From: Ornithodoros turicata
Taxonomy: Eukaryota > Arthropoda > Arachnida > Ixodida > Argasidae
Assembly (NCBI RefSeq): GCF_037126465.1
Contig: NC_088210.1
Location: 12,236,011-12,300,010, forward strand
Direction: 5' to 3'
Length of the DNA: 64,000 nt
Shown here: one piece after another, positions 1 through 10,704 of the stretch
How positions within the stretch are numbered: position 1 is the first letter of the stretch
How the letters are laid out: every line of letters starts with the position of its first letter
Made by a program: the position numbers and the translations under genes
The notes under the pieces: generated by a model
Seen by the model: the letters and a program-made list of their open reading frames with translations, nothing else
Databases searched by the model: none
What the model was told of the DNA's origin: nothing

Positions 1-1218
1 CTTTTTGTCTACAGATCTAACTCTGCAGGTTCAATGTTAGGTGCAATGATATGCGAGTTCTTGAGTTCGCAGAACGGCGAATGGCAGGAGTAACAGACGG
101 ATTCTGACTTTATATGTCCACGTAGCGAAGGAGGGAGAGGAGGCAATAAGCAAGCCTTCTGTATCCAGGTGACGTGGGTACTGCGCACTTGGCAGACGAC
201 ACTTAGCAGACGACACAGTCAGCGTCTCTTCCTGTCGTCTGCAACGGAATATATTGTGGCTATGTCGCAGGATATTCCCCACGGTTAGCAGTGCACGTGA
301 AGACACGACGTTGAGCGGTTGCGTTCACGTGACAGCAGAAAGCGATAACGTTTGTCGCAGCGTCCGCTGGAGTATTCTGGGAAATGGCCCTCGTGTGAAT
401 ACATGGTATACGAAGAACGAAAGACTCGAAAACTTTCAAAACTTCCCGGGAGCTTTCTAGTGTCTATATAGCGATAATGTCAATTCTTAAATACTTTACA
501 CGAATAGTTTACGATCCTAACGACGCCTTACACCGTTGCCTCCGGCAAATGAATCATTAGTGCCTCATGGAAGCTAAATGGTGACGCGAACTAACGACCA
601 AAGACACTTTAGAGGCAGTCGGGTGGCATCGCAACACGTTACATCTGCTACAAATTCGAGTTGGAGTGAATTTAATTGAGAACAATGTTTCTCTCGACGC
701 CTAATTGCTTGCGGACGACTTGACTTGCATCGAACTTAGCATCGCGCCCTTAAATTATCCGTTTAGAATCCTTGTGGCGTCCCTTAAAGTATAGGTGAAG
801 CTTACATCGAGCCACTGATCAGCGTTTTCAGGGTTCTTCCACTTCAGTTCAGCACCTCGTGACGCATGCGCGCGCTTTATTGAGCCACCGTTCACTTGTA
901 TCGTAATAAACGATAGCAAATAGTTCTGAACTAGTACGGAACTATTACGGCGCTGCGGTTAGTTATCCTCGGTACAGTTTGTTTCGATGTGGCGAATTAT
1001 CTTCTGATTCGTGGTTTGATACACAAAAAGTAACTCAATGGCACCGTCAATGAAAAGTCGCACGTTGTCAAAAATCGTCCACAGGCACGTGCGTGACGTC
1101 GCCACACAGATATAGGCAGCATGTCGCTACACAAGTATACAGGCTGACTCACCTTAATTATTATTATTTTATTATTTATATTAAAATTATTATTTTACCT
1201 CCCAATTACTATTTTACC
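1..1218. other. Upstream sequence without a recognised gene
   Basis: No coding region, SINE or foldback could be recognised here. Short open frames exist on both strands but have no protein-like composition or known motif. An AT-rich stretch of ATT/TTA repeats at about 1155-1215 precedes the SINE that follows. The region is probably intron or 5' flank of the NOS gene. Confidence 0.5.
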
Positions 1219-1490
1219 GGCTCGCGTGGCGCAGTAGCGAAACTGGGAAGTGACCCGGGTTCCAATTCCGGCTGCCGCCTGAGGTTTTCCCTGGGTTTTT
1301 CGACATACTCTTCGGACAAATGTCGGCACAGTTCCCATACAGTGAAGTCGGCCCAGGATTCATACCAACCCTCCTCCCCTCTCTCCCAATCCTGCCTTCT
1401 GTCCTCTCTCCATCTGTCCACGACTGTACGCCGCTCATAGCCACTGTTGCTTCGCGGCGCTAACACAGATTTAAAAATAAATATTATTAG
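1219..1490 (+). mobile_element. tRNA-derived SINE (SINE-1-like)
   Basis: The head contains a polymerase III B-box-like stretch (ACCCGGGTTCCAATTCCGG, about 1254-1272). It is followed by the family body motifs TTTTCCCTGGG, GTCGGCACAGTTCCC and GAAGTCGGCCCAGGA. The 3' part is a pyrimidine-rich segment ending in an A/T-rich tail. Its tail differs from the CACCAC tails of the other SINE-1 copies, so it may be a subfamily. tRNA-derived SINEs (for example Ruka) are known from ixodid ticks; identity with Ruka is not claimed. Confidence 0.75.
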
Positions 1491-1530
1491 TTACAGTTGG
1501 TTCGTTGAGACAGCTTATAATAGCCTTCAT

Positions 1531-2660
1531 GTACAGCTCGAAGCAGAGTTAACTGGAACGCCGCTTCGACCGGCGGAGCAAGAGGGGAGCCACCCTGGCG
1601 GCCTTTAGGAGAAATAAAGGGAGAGGGCGTTTCGACATTTCCATTCCAGTCGGAGGGGTGTTCGCTGTGGTGTGCAGCACAGTGCCCAATCAAGCTGGCG
1701 TTATCAACCCTGCGCCTGTTTGTGTTTTGGCGATCGTGTCTCAGATAATGCGGAGAATCGATGTCATGGCACGTGACTGGAAACAGGTTGGCGCATGGGC
1801 ACGCGTCATCCGAAACGCTCATTGTGTGATCGAATGAAATGAATAACAACTTGTCTCTTCCGGAAAATTTACTGTGCTCAGAATAGAGGATGCGAAGAGG
1901 CTTGAAATAACTAACGATGGTAATCGCGAAACCATCGTAATGAGTTTTTAAATAATAACAAAACAATGCTTTCATGGTGCAGCATATCGCGTTTCTCGGG
2001 AGTTTCTCGGAAGAACACCCAATTAGTACACACAAAAATTTTTTGTGTGCATGCTGGCACGCAGTGCAGGGCGTCACCGTGAAGGTTTTCTATTATTGGT
2101 GTAGTGAATGATGATCAGAGCTAGACAAGTTCACCATGACCTTTGTCCTCACTTCAATTTTCGTCAGCAGAGGTTCGCCCCCCTACCTCGACTGCATGTT
2201 CCCCAAATTTGCCTCTCCCACCATTCGTAAATCGCTTGATTTCTTTGATTTGATTTCTTTTTTTTTTCTTTTTTTGCCACACATCAATCCTTTTTCTGAA
2301 AATTTTCCTCATCTGGATCACTTCACCTTAATTTTAATTTTGGAAGTTTGGGAGAGGTGAGAGACGACTGGTTCGCACATGCTAACCTGTCGCGCGCCAT
2401 CGGGATATCATCGATTATTCGCAATCCCTCAGTTCGTATCCCTTCGCATTCGCAATCCCTCGCGTTCCCTCAAACGAGCGCAGCGTTGATAACGCCAGCC
2501 TGATTGCGCACTCTTCGGCACGCCACAGCGAACACCCCTCTGACTAGAATGGAAATGTCAAAACCTCCTCGCCCTTTATTTCTACTAGACGCCGCCAGGG
2601 TGGCTCCCCCCTTGCTCCGCTGGTCGACGCAGCGTTCCAGTTAACTTTGCTTCGAGCTGT
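1531..2660. mobile_element. DNA transposon with about 190-bp terminal inverted repeats
   Basis: The left end (GTACAGCTCGAAGC) reappears as its reverse complement at the right end (GCTTCGAGCTGTAC). Similarity continues inward for about 190 bp with scattered mismatches, and both arms carry a GGAGCCACCCTGGCGGC block. The interior of about 650 bp has no transposase-like frame, so this is a non-autonomous element. A direct repeat ATTCGCAATCCCTC occurs twice at about 2416-2461. No clear target duplication was found, so the superfamily is unknown. Confidence 0.75.
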
Positions 2661-2706
2661 ACGTGTGTTTAAGACTCAAACGTCGCCATACCAGCACCGT
2701 ACTACT

Positions 2707-2880
2707 GTCAAACTCCTTCATAGCGAACACCTTTTTAACGAAAATACCATTACAGCAATTTTTTTTGCGGTCCCGCTGGAGCCCTATAGGTCCAATAATG
2801 GACATCCTTTTTAACGAAAATACCTTTACTGCAAATTTTTTTTTGCTGTCCCCTGAGTTTCGTTGTAAAGGAGTTTGTCT
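2707..2880. mobile_element. Small foldback MITE
   Basis: CAAACTCCTT at the left is mirrored by AAGGAGTTTG at the right. Both arms then carry ACGAAAATACC and a T-rich/GCGGTCCC block in inverted arrangement, so the 170-bp unit can fold on itself. It lies between the long-TIR element and the LINE remnant. No coding capacity. Confidence 0.55.
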
Positions 2881-2906
2881 GTATACAGTTTGCTTAGACT
2901 GTACGA

Positions 2907-4690
2907 TGGCAGGAGACGCAATCCTTGCCCACATCGGTACCCTTAGCCGTCCGTAAAGACATGACCTCTTCTCTCCAGTATATATCGACCAGCCCCATTG
3001 AATACATCGCACTCAAGGTTAGGGTCCATGAAACCTCCATTACGGTAGTCAGTGCTTATATATAGCGCCTCGCGCATCTGCTAGCGACGCAGCTGGCCAT
3101 TCAATACATGATAAGGAATGTTTCCAAGCATGGAGGAAGGAAACACAAGGAGCGGTCCCTCCGACAGTTTTCTATCGGGACGAGCGTAGCCGGCCTCGCA
3201 TTGCATTCTTGGATGCTCCTGTCTACCACGAGACCGCTCACGTGACCCTCCAGACAGCATGGCTCCTGCAAAGCAGACGACGCGAGCTGTAGTTGTGTTG
3301 CAGTTCAGATGGCAGTATTATGTTGAACGCGTGCTTGCACTTTATTTCTGTGTGTTACGAATGTTTACTGTTCTATTAGAAGATCAGTCACAGTGTGCAG
3401 AACGCAAAAGGAGTACGCGGGACCGGAAACATCACGTGTGGCAACGGTTACTTCCAACGTATGTACTTTTCTTGACTAAGTGGTTAAGAATGCCGTTCCA
3501 TTAATCAGATTTGTACAACAACTGAAGATATGAAATGAATCTGCGGCAGAGTTTGAGGTCCCATATGAACAATTCAAGATGACTCGAAGACACACGTTCG
3601 ACTCAAGCAAGTTACCGTGTACTTACGAACAAAACGCGTTCCCGTGACAGAGCTGATTTCAGTTCAACGAGAGCCGCAGCCGGGACAAGAACACATTACC
3701 ATACGTCGTTTCTACGACGGTGCTCACATTTTCACAATAAATTACTTCCAAGAAGCAAAATCATACGGACAGCAGCGCGAGAAACAAAGCCTTGCAAACC
3801 GAAACTTTAGAGGGGATCACGTGGTGGGCAGGAAGCAATGGCGATTTTGACCCGAGCGACCGCTAGAGGGTGGCTACGCTAGTCTGGAGGGAAGAGCCGC
3901 TCCTTGTGTTTCCTTCCTCCATGTTTCCAAGCCTGTGATAGTGTGCGGAGACCTCAATGCCCATTCTCCATTGTGGGGAAGTCACAAAATGAACACTAGA
4001 GGACGGCTTTTAGAAAGAGCCATCAGCAGATATGACCTTTGTGTCCTTAATGATGGATCGCCAGCCTATCCCAAAGGTGCATTATACAGCTCTCGCATAG
4101 ATGTTACAGTATGCACCTCAGACATTGCGCAAACTGCTCAACTGGACCGTAGATGCAGATACGAGAGGAAGTGATCACCTGCCAATCTTCATTTCCCACA
4201 CAGGATACAAGCAAACATCTCCAAAAAGAATGCCCACTGTATATAACTGGCAAGTATTCCCACATCGAAACACCGCATCACTCAGCGAAAAGGTCATCCC
4301 AGACGAATTCGTGCAGACAATAAACCAGAACCTCAAGTCATCAAGCCAGCTCATCAGGATACCCATTGCCTACACCAAAATTGATGTGGAATTTGAACAT
4401 TTGCGAGCAACCCGACGCCGTGATGGGCGCCGCAACCGACGATCCGGGGACGTCACGCATCTCCTTCAAGCCAGGTCCAGAAAGCAAAAGATAAAAGGAC
4501 ACCTTCAGATATTGGCTGCTCACGTTTGGGAGGAAACTTGCAGCTCCCTGTCACCGTCAACCAACCCAGACAAGCTGTGGAGAATAGTGAAGAGCCTCAA
4601 AAAGAACCCTTCGCAAGTCTCACCTGTCCGCACCATCGCGCTAAAGATGAATAAATCTCTAGAAGAGCCAGTCCCGAGTGGCTCGAGACT
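2907..4690 (+). pseudogene. I/Jockey-type LINE remnant: endonuclease domain, interrupted
   Basis: Remains of an apurinic-like endonuclease of a non-LTR retrotransposon. Read in frame from 2907 to 3129, then from 3923 after removing the inserted element 3130-3922, it gives VRKDMTSS, ITVVSAYI, a stop at about 3063, then VIVCGDLNAHSPLWGS (the catalytic Asp/Asn motif). A frameshift near 4100-4175 leads to the SDHLPI motif (about 4168-4185). About 170 further residues follow in the 4101 frame and reach the pre-RT linker (WRIVKSLKKNPSQVSP). The reverse transcriptase proper is absent. The stop, the frameshift and the insertion make it non-functional. Clade is inferred from the endonuclease and the C-terminal finger. 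Confidence 0.8.
3130..3922. mobile_element. Mutator-like non-autonomous element inserted in the LINE
   Basis: The ends are inverted repeats of about 35 bp (ATGGAGGAAGGAAACACAAG at the left, its complement at the right). It is flanked by a perfect 10-bp direct repeat GTTTCCAAGC (3120-3129 and 3923-3932). Removing the element and one repeat restores the LINE reading frame across the junction, which proves a later insertion. A 9-11 bp duplication with TIRs is typical of Mutator-like elements. The 793-bp interior has no transposase. Superfamily is inferred from duplication length only. Confidence 0.8.
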
Positions 4691-4735
4691 AACATCTCCA
4701 TTTTTTTCTTTTAAAAATCAATCAATCAAGAGATC
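4667..4735 (+). repeat. Dispersed repeat with (TCAA)n tail
   Basis: A block CCAGTCCCGAGTGGCTCGAG followed by ACTAACATCTCC, a T-rich run and TCAATCAATCAA. The same block occurs inverted at 6785-6842 and as a variant at 61005-61045. It resembles the 3' end of a retroposon with a tetranucleotide tail. It sits exactly where the LINE skips from the pre-RT linker to the C-terminus, so the RT loss and this repeat may have arisen together. Confidence 0.55.
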
Positions 4736-5389
4736 AATCAGAAAATCCACAAGCGAAAGATCAAACAGTGCACGGAAGCAAGTCCAGCGAGAGTCCGATT
4801 ATATGACCCACATAGACACCGACTTACAAACAGTCATCCCACACTACATCGGCCGAAGCCTCGAGACAGCTGTTCATGGGATCCGTCTGGGTGCTTTATA
4901 CACCGCGACGACGAAGCACAGATTAGGTACCCGGGTTCGAATCCCGGCTGCCGGCTGTCGGTTTTTCCTGGGTTTTCCTCAGACGCTTTCAGACATATGT
5001 CGGCACAGTTCCCTTAGAAGTCGGCCCAGGACGCACATTCCCCCAGGGCGTGAGTCGTGAGTCGTGAGTCGTGACGTTGCCCACATACGTGAGGCCGACA
5101 ACGGCAAGCCCTATCACCACCACCACCACCACCACCAGATTAGGCTTTGTGGCCTCGACCCTCTGCAGCAGATGTAAGGTGCCAGATGGAGACGCTTCAC
5201 GTTGTAATGCAGTGCCCAGAGTACGAGCCAGCAAGAGCAAGACTGAAGCAATCCCTCCAAGCCCGCGACCAAAGGCCTTTCTCCTGTTGTAAAGTGATGT
5301 GGAGATGGCTTACACAGGACCAAAAAGTTAAAGCTCTGAAGACACACTGCGCCTTCCTAAAAGATAGCGGCATACACTGCCGCTTTTAA
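4736..5389 (+). pseudogene. LINE C-terminal remnant with CCHC finger, split by a SINE
   Basis: Continuation of the same LINE copy: residues around RRSIRKS-like text and IRLGALYTATTKHRLG (to about 4927), then after the SINE, GFVASTLCSRCK (5141-5176). A frameshift leads to ETLHVVMQCPEYEPARARL (about 5188-5244) and a stop after 5389. The C-x2-C ... H-x4-C arrangement (CSRC ... HVVMQC) is the C-terminal zinc finger typical of I/Jockey/R1-type LINE ORF2 proteins. The copy is broken by frameshift and insertion. Confidence 0.75.
4928..5135 (+). mobile_element. SINE-1 copy, 5'-truncated, nested in the LINE
   Basis: Starts inside the tRNA-like part with the B box (GGGTTCGAATCCC). It continues with TTTTCCTGGGTTTTCCTCAG, GTCGGCACAGTTCCC, GAAGTCGGCCCAGGACGCAC and TGACGTTGCCCAC, and ends in a (CAC)n tail. 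It is flanked by a perfect 9-bp target duplication CAGATTAGG (4919-4927, 5136-5144). An internal triplication GTGAGTC occurs near 5049-5070. This insertion is later than the LINE. Confidence 0.9.
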
Positions 5390-5487
5390 CACCTTCGTTG
5401 CGTCTCTGATACAGAATCTAAACCAACTGACATGAAGCTGCAGGCGCCTGTAGTGCAGGCGCTCTGCACGCTGGTGGTGTTAAAAAG

Positions 5488-5682
5488 TGACCTTTACTTG
5501 GCAAATTTCCGAGTTCAGTTCGCAAAAATTTACATAATTAAACTTACGTTGCATGCGATGTACATCAGGAGGTGGCAAAAACCTAGTAAAAGCAAATGCT
5601 GTCGATCGCATGATTCTAGGTGTGTAAGTTTTTTTTTTTTTATTGTAATTCAATGACACGTTTTCTCGGACACTCTATATGT
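5488..5682. mobile_element. Half copy of the CAGGGTGTCC foldback family
   Basis: Matches the right arm of the foldback at 17307-18137: AAAAATTTACATAATTAAA, CAGGAGGTGGCAAAAACCTA, ATGATTCTAGGTG and AATTCAATGACACGTTTTCT, ending in a degenerate GGACACTCTATA terminus. No left arm is present, so it is truncated or solo. Confidence 0.7.
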
Positions 5683-5896
5683 ATATGCGTATTGAGGAAA
5701 TCGTGACAATATTGCTCCTGCCGCAAAATGACGTGTATTTTCGTCGGGAAAGAGAGACGAGAGGTGTAGGGGCCTTTAGGAAAGGAGGCTGTTCTGGGTT
5801 TCATTCGTTTCGATGGCAATAGAAAAAGAATTTGAATTCGTAACCCGAAGAATTCTATACTACTCTCATAATGAACCCTAATAGATAACGAAAGGA

Positions 5897-6048
5897 AAGT
5901 TAGGTAGCAAGTGAGCTGGTGGTGACGATCCATGATTTGAAAACCCGAGACGAGGTAGGGACGATAACAGACAAACACAAACATGGTCTGTTGTGTTTGT
6001 CTGTTATCGTCCTACCTCGTCTCGGGTTTTCAAGTGATGGATCCTAAT
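5897..6048 (-). mobile_element. FB2 hairpin (CCCGAGAC family)
   Basis: AAACCCGAGACGAGGTAGG pairs with its complement after an AACACAAACATGGTCTGTTGTG loop region, giving a stem of about 45 bp. The flank TAGCAAGTGAGCTGGTGGTG is the reverse complement of the family's 3' tail CACCAGCT(G/C)(G/A)CTTGCTA, seen also at 45255-45285 and 54385-54405. This puts the element on the minus strand. Confidence 0.7.
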
Positions 6049-7664
6049 AGATAGTCTGCTGCTCTGATGGTGAGGCCGGTGTCGAGCTGCATTGAACGTA
6101 CAGACAGTGATATACTATAGAACGTGTGTCCTGCAATACTGTAACGCGTTCCAGAGCTCGTATTTTATTTTCCCCTGGTACAAGTGCTCACTAAGAGATA
6201 ACAACAGTAGCGACGGGAAAGCAAAGCAAATATACCAAAGGAATTGACGGCAGTCCACAGCGCTGAAGGAAATGAAGCACGACGGTTCTTGCGTTTGCGT
6301 GCAATGCGATTTCGCTTTTACCTTAAAATGTGGTAGGAAGTTTAGTTCTCTGAGTGCCCCGCAACATTAGAAATAGTGTCGCAGTCGTGGGCGTAAGTGC
6401 GCGCTGACGTACGTTCGCTTAGAGAAATCAGATTTTGATTTTTATATTTTTTTTATGTTCGAATCACTTCACAGAGCACAACAGATTTCCAAACTTAACC
6501 TTCGCAGCATTTTCCAGTCCGTGTGCTGTTACTTTATGGTAAGTAGCTCACGCCGGACCAACAAAGCGAAAGAAATAGTTTCCAGGGATTTCTTAGGGTT
6601 TGCTTGACACAATGTAGCGCTTGACGTTATGGCGTAAAATGTTGTTCCAGCAAATGTATTTTTAAACTGCACAAATAGTGTAACTAAGAATAAAATGTGT
6701 ACCAAACAAAGAATTAAAAAAATAAAGAAGTAGAAGAATCCGCAGGCTGCATCATCAACAACACATAAGCTGATTAATTGATTTTTAAAAGAAAAAAAGT
6801 GGAGATGTTAGTCTCGAGCCACTCGGGACTGGCTACTCCAGGACGCGTTATTAAGAAAAGAAAGGGAAATTACACAAAACTCGACGCTTTGCAACGGAAT
6901 GGAAACAGAATAAATGAGAACATCACCACCTAGCTTGGCACCAAAAGCGAAATCTCAATGCACAAAAACAAAGAGCGTCACAATCTGTCAGAGAGGTCCG
7001 TCGAGACGAGAAATTGCACAAGGGCGCGCATGGCAGGTATGAGCTGATTTGCTGGCCAGCACCCAAGAACCTTTTCGGTGGAGTATGGCCGATTATCCAG
7101 GCGGGACAGGGACGACACAAGGGTACAACGGTGTGCACTGTAAGCACTGTGTACACATAAGCTCTAAATGGGTTTCGTGCATAAAAAAATACAATAATGA
7201 AAATATATGAGACTACTTAAAATAACAGGTGTAGGTAAAAAAAAATATTAATAAACACACCGTTATATAAGACGTGTGCGCGTTAACCTTCCATCGTCAT
7301 TGTTCTGCACAAATGCTGAAATGCTCCATCGCATCCTAACCAACCACCACTCCCTTCTGTATAGTACTTTGCCTTGAGGGTATCAACAAATAAATAAATA
7401 AACTGCTGTGCTATTCTACAACGGCGTGCCCCTTGTACCAAAAATCGACTGGGTACTTTTCTCGTCGTTGCCAGAGTGGCCCACTGGCCGCGTCTGTCTT
7501 TGTCGCACAGGAGCCAGCCTTACCACGGTAGAAGTGAAAGTACAGTGCCGACCTCGTGAAATACGAGCGTGCTTCGCAGAAAAGCATGAACTCTATTTTT
7601 GACATCCCTATATACCCCATCACGCTCATTCTGCCACCACGTGCGGCTATGGTCTTGCACGGAG
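6049..7664. other. No gene recognised; one dispersed repeat
   Basis: Mostly unassigned sequence. The only repeat recognised is an inverted copy (6785-6842) of the CCAGTCCCGAGTGGCTCGAG block described at 4667. A short (AAATA)n tail at about 7388-7402 may be the end of an unrecognised retroposon. Confidence 0.45.
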
Positions 7665-7707
7665 GTTTAGGTTAGGTTAGGTTAGGTTAGGTTGGGTTAG
7701 GTTAGGT
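7665..7707 (+). repeat. Interstitial TTAGG array
   Basis: About eight tandem GTTAG/TTAGG units, one changed to TTGGG. TTAGG is the canonical telomere repeat of many arthropods. This short internal tract is likely a relic of double-strand-break repair or a simple repeat rather than a chromosome end, because ordinary sequence continues on both sides. Confidence 0.85.
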
Positions 7708-7794
7708 CATTGATTTACTCGTGTTCCGCGCGACGGACAAATGTTGTCACAGCGTAGCTGCTGTTCAGTGAACTGTACTTATCGCCGCGAGCAA

Positions 7795-7945
7795 AAACCA
7801 AATCCCTTTTTCTTTTTCTTTATTTCTTATTTCTTATTTCTTAATTTTCTTCATTTATTTATTTCTTATTCCTTCCTGTTTCTTTCTTTCTCTGATTCTT
7901 ATCTTTTCTTTTTACTTATTTATTATTATTTCTTATTTCTGGAAT
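7795..7945 (+). repeat. Low-complexity pyrimidine tract
   Basis: About 150 bp dominated by TTTCTT, TTATTTC and similar pentamers and hexamers. It runs into the poly(C)-tailed repeat that follows. Confidence 0.8.
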
Positions 7946-8034
7946 AGCAAGCCGACGTCCCGTTTGGCTGACCTTTCCCCGTTTTTTTTTTCCTTTTCGT
8001 CTAATAAACATATCCTCCCCCCCCCCCCCCCTGC
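7944..8034 (+). repeat. Poly(C)-tailed dispersed repeat, copy 1
   Basis: AATAGCAAGCCG is followed by TTTGGCTGACCTTTCC, a T-rich run, AATAAACATATCC and a run of about 15 C. The same order of motifs is found at 12906-12992, partly at 20377-20410, and inverted at 23612-23700 and 37688-37772. The consistent homopolymer-C end after an AATAAA-like signal marks it as one family. Confidence 0.7.
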
Positions 8035-8393
8035 GCATCTCAACCACAAAACCAGTCTGGACGAACTTCCGTTACGTCGTGTGTTTCCTGGCTCAGCGAG
8101 TCTGCGCATCATATTCGCAGGGACGCGTATACTGCAAATGAATAGCCGGCATAAAGCGCCATCTGTTAGCCAAGTGGACGCAATGTTCCTCGGCGCCACC
8201 AAGGCCAACGGGAAGGGGCATACGAGCGTAAGCGATTGCTAGAGAGCCCCATTATTTGGTGACTTCTGAATCGGATGGTAAGCAGCACTATATAGAGACA
8301 ATGCTCTTTAGAGGACAATGATATCGGCGATATCTTTTTTTTTTTCTTTTTCTAATTTCCGTGTTAGCGCCGTGAAGCAAGTGTGGCTTAGAG

Positions 8394-8470
8394 TCACTAA
8401 ATAAGGAGCAGAGTGGCGACACTGAGTCGCGGCGGTGAGCGAGCCTGCCATCTTGTGTCAGGCGCGCGGC
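8394..8470 (+). mobile_element. FB3 end fragment
   Basis: AGAGTCACTAAATAAG followed by a degenerate GGCGACACTGAGT ... GCCATCTTGTGT matches the left end of the FB3 family. The rest of the element is missing. The following 200 bp are GC-rich and unassigned. Confidence 0.5.
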
Positions 8471-8683
8471 GGCGTCACCTAGCAATGGGACGCCCCTCCC
8501 CCTTCTCCGGTGGCGAACAACGCGCAGTCGAGCCAGCTCGCAACCCAGGAAACTGGCTTTGCATGGAGGTGACTCAACATGGACGGCGAGTTCTTGGAGG
8601 GAGAAACCACGTGACACGTTTGGCCCAATCGCGGACAGCGAACGGCGGCCGAGGCGGAAAAGGGATGCGATACTCTGTGCCCC

Positions 8684-9090
8684 TAGAGTCACTAAAATAA
8701 ACTTCGCGTTAGAGTATCGACAATGGAGAGCAGGAGCGCCATCGTGTTTCCGCACCACCACACCGATAGCATCCCCATTCGAGGATCAAAGACAGCTAAC
8801 ATAATGCTCGCTGTGGGATAGAGAAGCGTGTATGATTGTTGTTGCGATCCATGTATTGTCCAGCAGAGCGTCCCGAGGATGTTAAGGTGAGCTCAAGGTC
8901 GTCAGCCTTGATGAGCCGCTTGCAAGAGAAAGGAACGTTTCACCTTCGCACGATATAGATGGCATCGTCCGCAAAAATGCGCTTGAAGTGCGCATGCGCG
9001 TGGCTACCGCGGCGCGGAAACAAGATGGCGCGTGCTCGCTCTTGGAACTCAGTGTCGATACTCTGAAGCGAAACTTATTTAGTGACTCTA
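8684..9090. mobile_element. FB3 element, complete (407 bp)
   Basis: Ends TAGAGTCACTAAAATAA / TTATTTAGTGACTCTA. Next come AGTATCGACA / TGTCGATACT and the inward motifs CGCCATCGTGTTTCC / GGAAACAAGATGGCG. The centre has AGAAGCGTGTATGATTGTTG and ATCCATGTATTGTCC. Other copies lie at 22914-23314, 25074-25478 and (partial) 25479-25795. No coding capacity and no clear target duplication. Confidence 0.8.
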
Positions 9091-9215
9091 ATATTGTGCT
9101 GCTTGGGCAATGTGTTGTCAACGCTGAAGGGTCGATTGTCTAGCTCATCGAGGGCGTTTTTCAATGTTTGCTGGTATAGGGGTGCAATTCTGTTAATCTG
9201 TTAGCATGTTCTATT

Positions 9216-10219
9216 CAGGGTGTTTCTGTTATATCCCCGGGTTAAATAATTTTGAACCGGTGCGCCAATCGAAGACTTTCTTTTTTAAAAGTATCTGTCA
9301 GATAACGTCTACAAGCTGCGCACCGTGTGAATGAGTGGGAGGCGCTCATTATTTAAACAGCAATTAAAACGTGTTTCGTGAAAAAACGGAACTTATAAAG
9401 CAGGGAGCCGTCGGCATTAAAATGGGCACCACCCATTCTAGGATCATTTGTGAACACCTGTCAGAGAAAAATCTGCCACCGATGCGGGCCGCTTGTAGCA
9501 GTAATTAATTGATTTCGGTTTATATATTTTTGTCGCAGCTGGTCGCTGTGAAGCGCAAAAGAACACATTTTCATTCCCTTATCCACCAATGAATTACGTC
9601 CTTACACCAATGAATTCGTCCTTTTGCGCTTCACAGCGACCTGCACTCTTAAAAATGAACTTCACCTCATAGCACGCTCCTAGCCAACCATCATCTCGAA
9701 TGATATCGTTATCTGCCCTGATTTGTTGAAAACGGGAGGCGTACGCCTTTTCTGTGACAATTATGAACAGCATAAGTGTCACAAAAAGGCGTACGCCTCC
9801 CGTTTTCAACAAATCAGGGCAGATAACGATATCATTCGAGATGATGGTTGGTTAGGAGCGTGCTATGAGGTGAAGTTCATTTTTAAGAGTGTGCCGGGAC
9901 AAAAAATGTGTAAACCGAAACCAACTAATTACTGCAACAAATGACCGGCTTCCGTGGCAGATTTTTCTCTAAACGTTGTCCACTGAAGGTCCCAAAGGGG
10001 CAGTGCCCGCTTTAATGCCGACGGAGAAGCTTTTAAGCTATGTTTTTTTTACTCGAAACTCGTTTGCATTCTTATTTAAATAATGAGCGCCTCCCACTCA
10101 TTCAAACGGTGCGCAACCCTGTAGGTAGTATCGGAGAGATACTTGCAACAAAGAAAGTTATTCGATTGGTGCGCCTACTCGCGGATTATTTAGCACGGAG
10201 ATTGAACTGAAACACCCTG
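9216..10219. mobile_element. CAGGGTGTTTC-ended foldback, containing an FB1 copy
   Basis: The left arm CAGGGTGTTTCTGTTATA... is mirrored by GAAACACCCTG at the right. The arms extend about 300 bp each and share inverted blocks such as GCGCTCATTATTTAAA / TTTAAATAATGAGCGC and GACGGCTCC-like text. In the centre lie a small hairpin (9540-9641, ends GGTCGCTGTGAAGCGCAAAA and complement) and then a full FB1 element (9644-9891). Three levels of inverted repeat are nested. Confidence 0.8.
9644..9891. mobile_element. FB1 foldback MITE, complete
   Basis: Ends CACTCTTAAAAATGAACTTC / GAAGTTCATTTTTAAGAGTG. The two arms are near-perfect complements, so the strand folds into a long hairpin with a loop near ATTATGAACAGCATAAG. 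Each arm contains the self-complementary decamer GGCGTACGCC. It is flanked by TG on both sides. Frames through it give the recurring peptide LKTGGVRLF, which is a reading artefact and not a gene. Confidence 0.93.
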
Positions 10220-10704
10220 TATAACTATAAGCCGAATGCGAAATAGGCGTCTGCAACTCATTACCAGCCGTTGAACACGGGGGGCATCGGATAAGGAACT
10301 TCTAAGTTCTCGTATTCAAATCGCGTCCGCAAATCCTTACTCGACAGCGTACTCCGTGTTTTAATCTTCTTACCGAGTAAATAAAAGATCCTGAAAGGAA
10401 TGCTCCTGGCAGCGACAAACCCCTCGTGCGTTCATAGTGATTGTGTACCAGAGTTCCGACGGGGCGCTCGAACAACTGAGGGTTAAACCGTCAAGCCGTG
10501 TAGAAAGGGAAACCACGGAAAAAGGACACCGAAGATATACTTGGGGGGAGGGGGAAGCAACGGATGAACAGTGAATGAGTTTCCGCTACATAATATATTG
10601 TGTAATGAGCCATACAGTGCTTAAGTGATACCACTTATAAAGCACTACCCATGCTCCCAAAGCACAACTTCAACCACATAGCACGCCGTGTGCAACCATA
10701 GCCA

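Noticed and set aside
8288..8761. 157-codon minus-strand frame
   Set aside because: It covers an FB3 fragment and the start of a full FB3 element; no protein-like features.
9594..9944. Recurring open frames with the peptide LKTGGVRLF...KKAYASRFQQIR
   Set aside because: They occur at every FB1 copy on both strands because the element is a palindrome. They are readings through the foldback, not a protein family.
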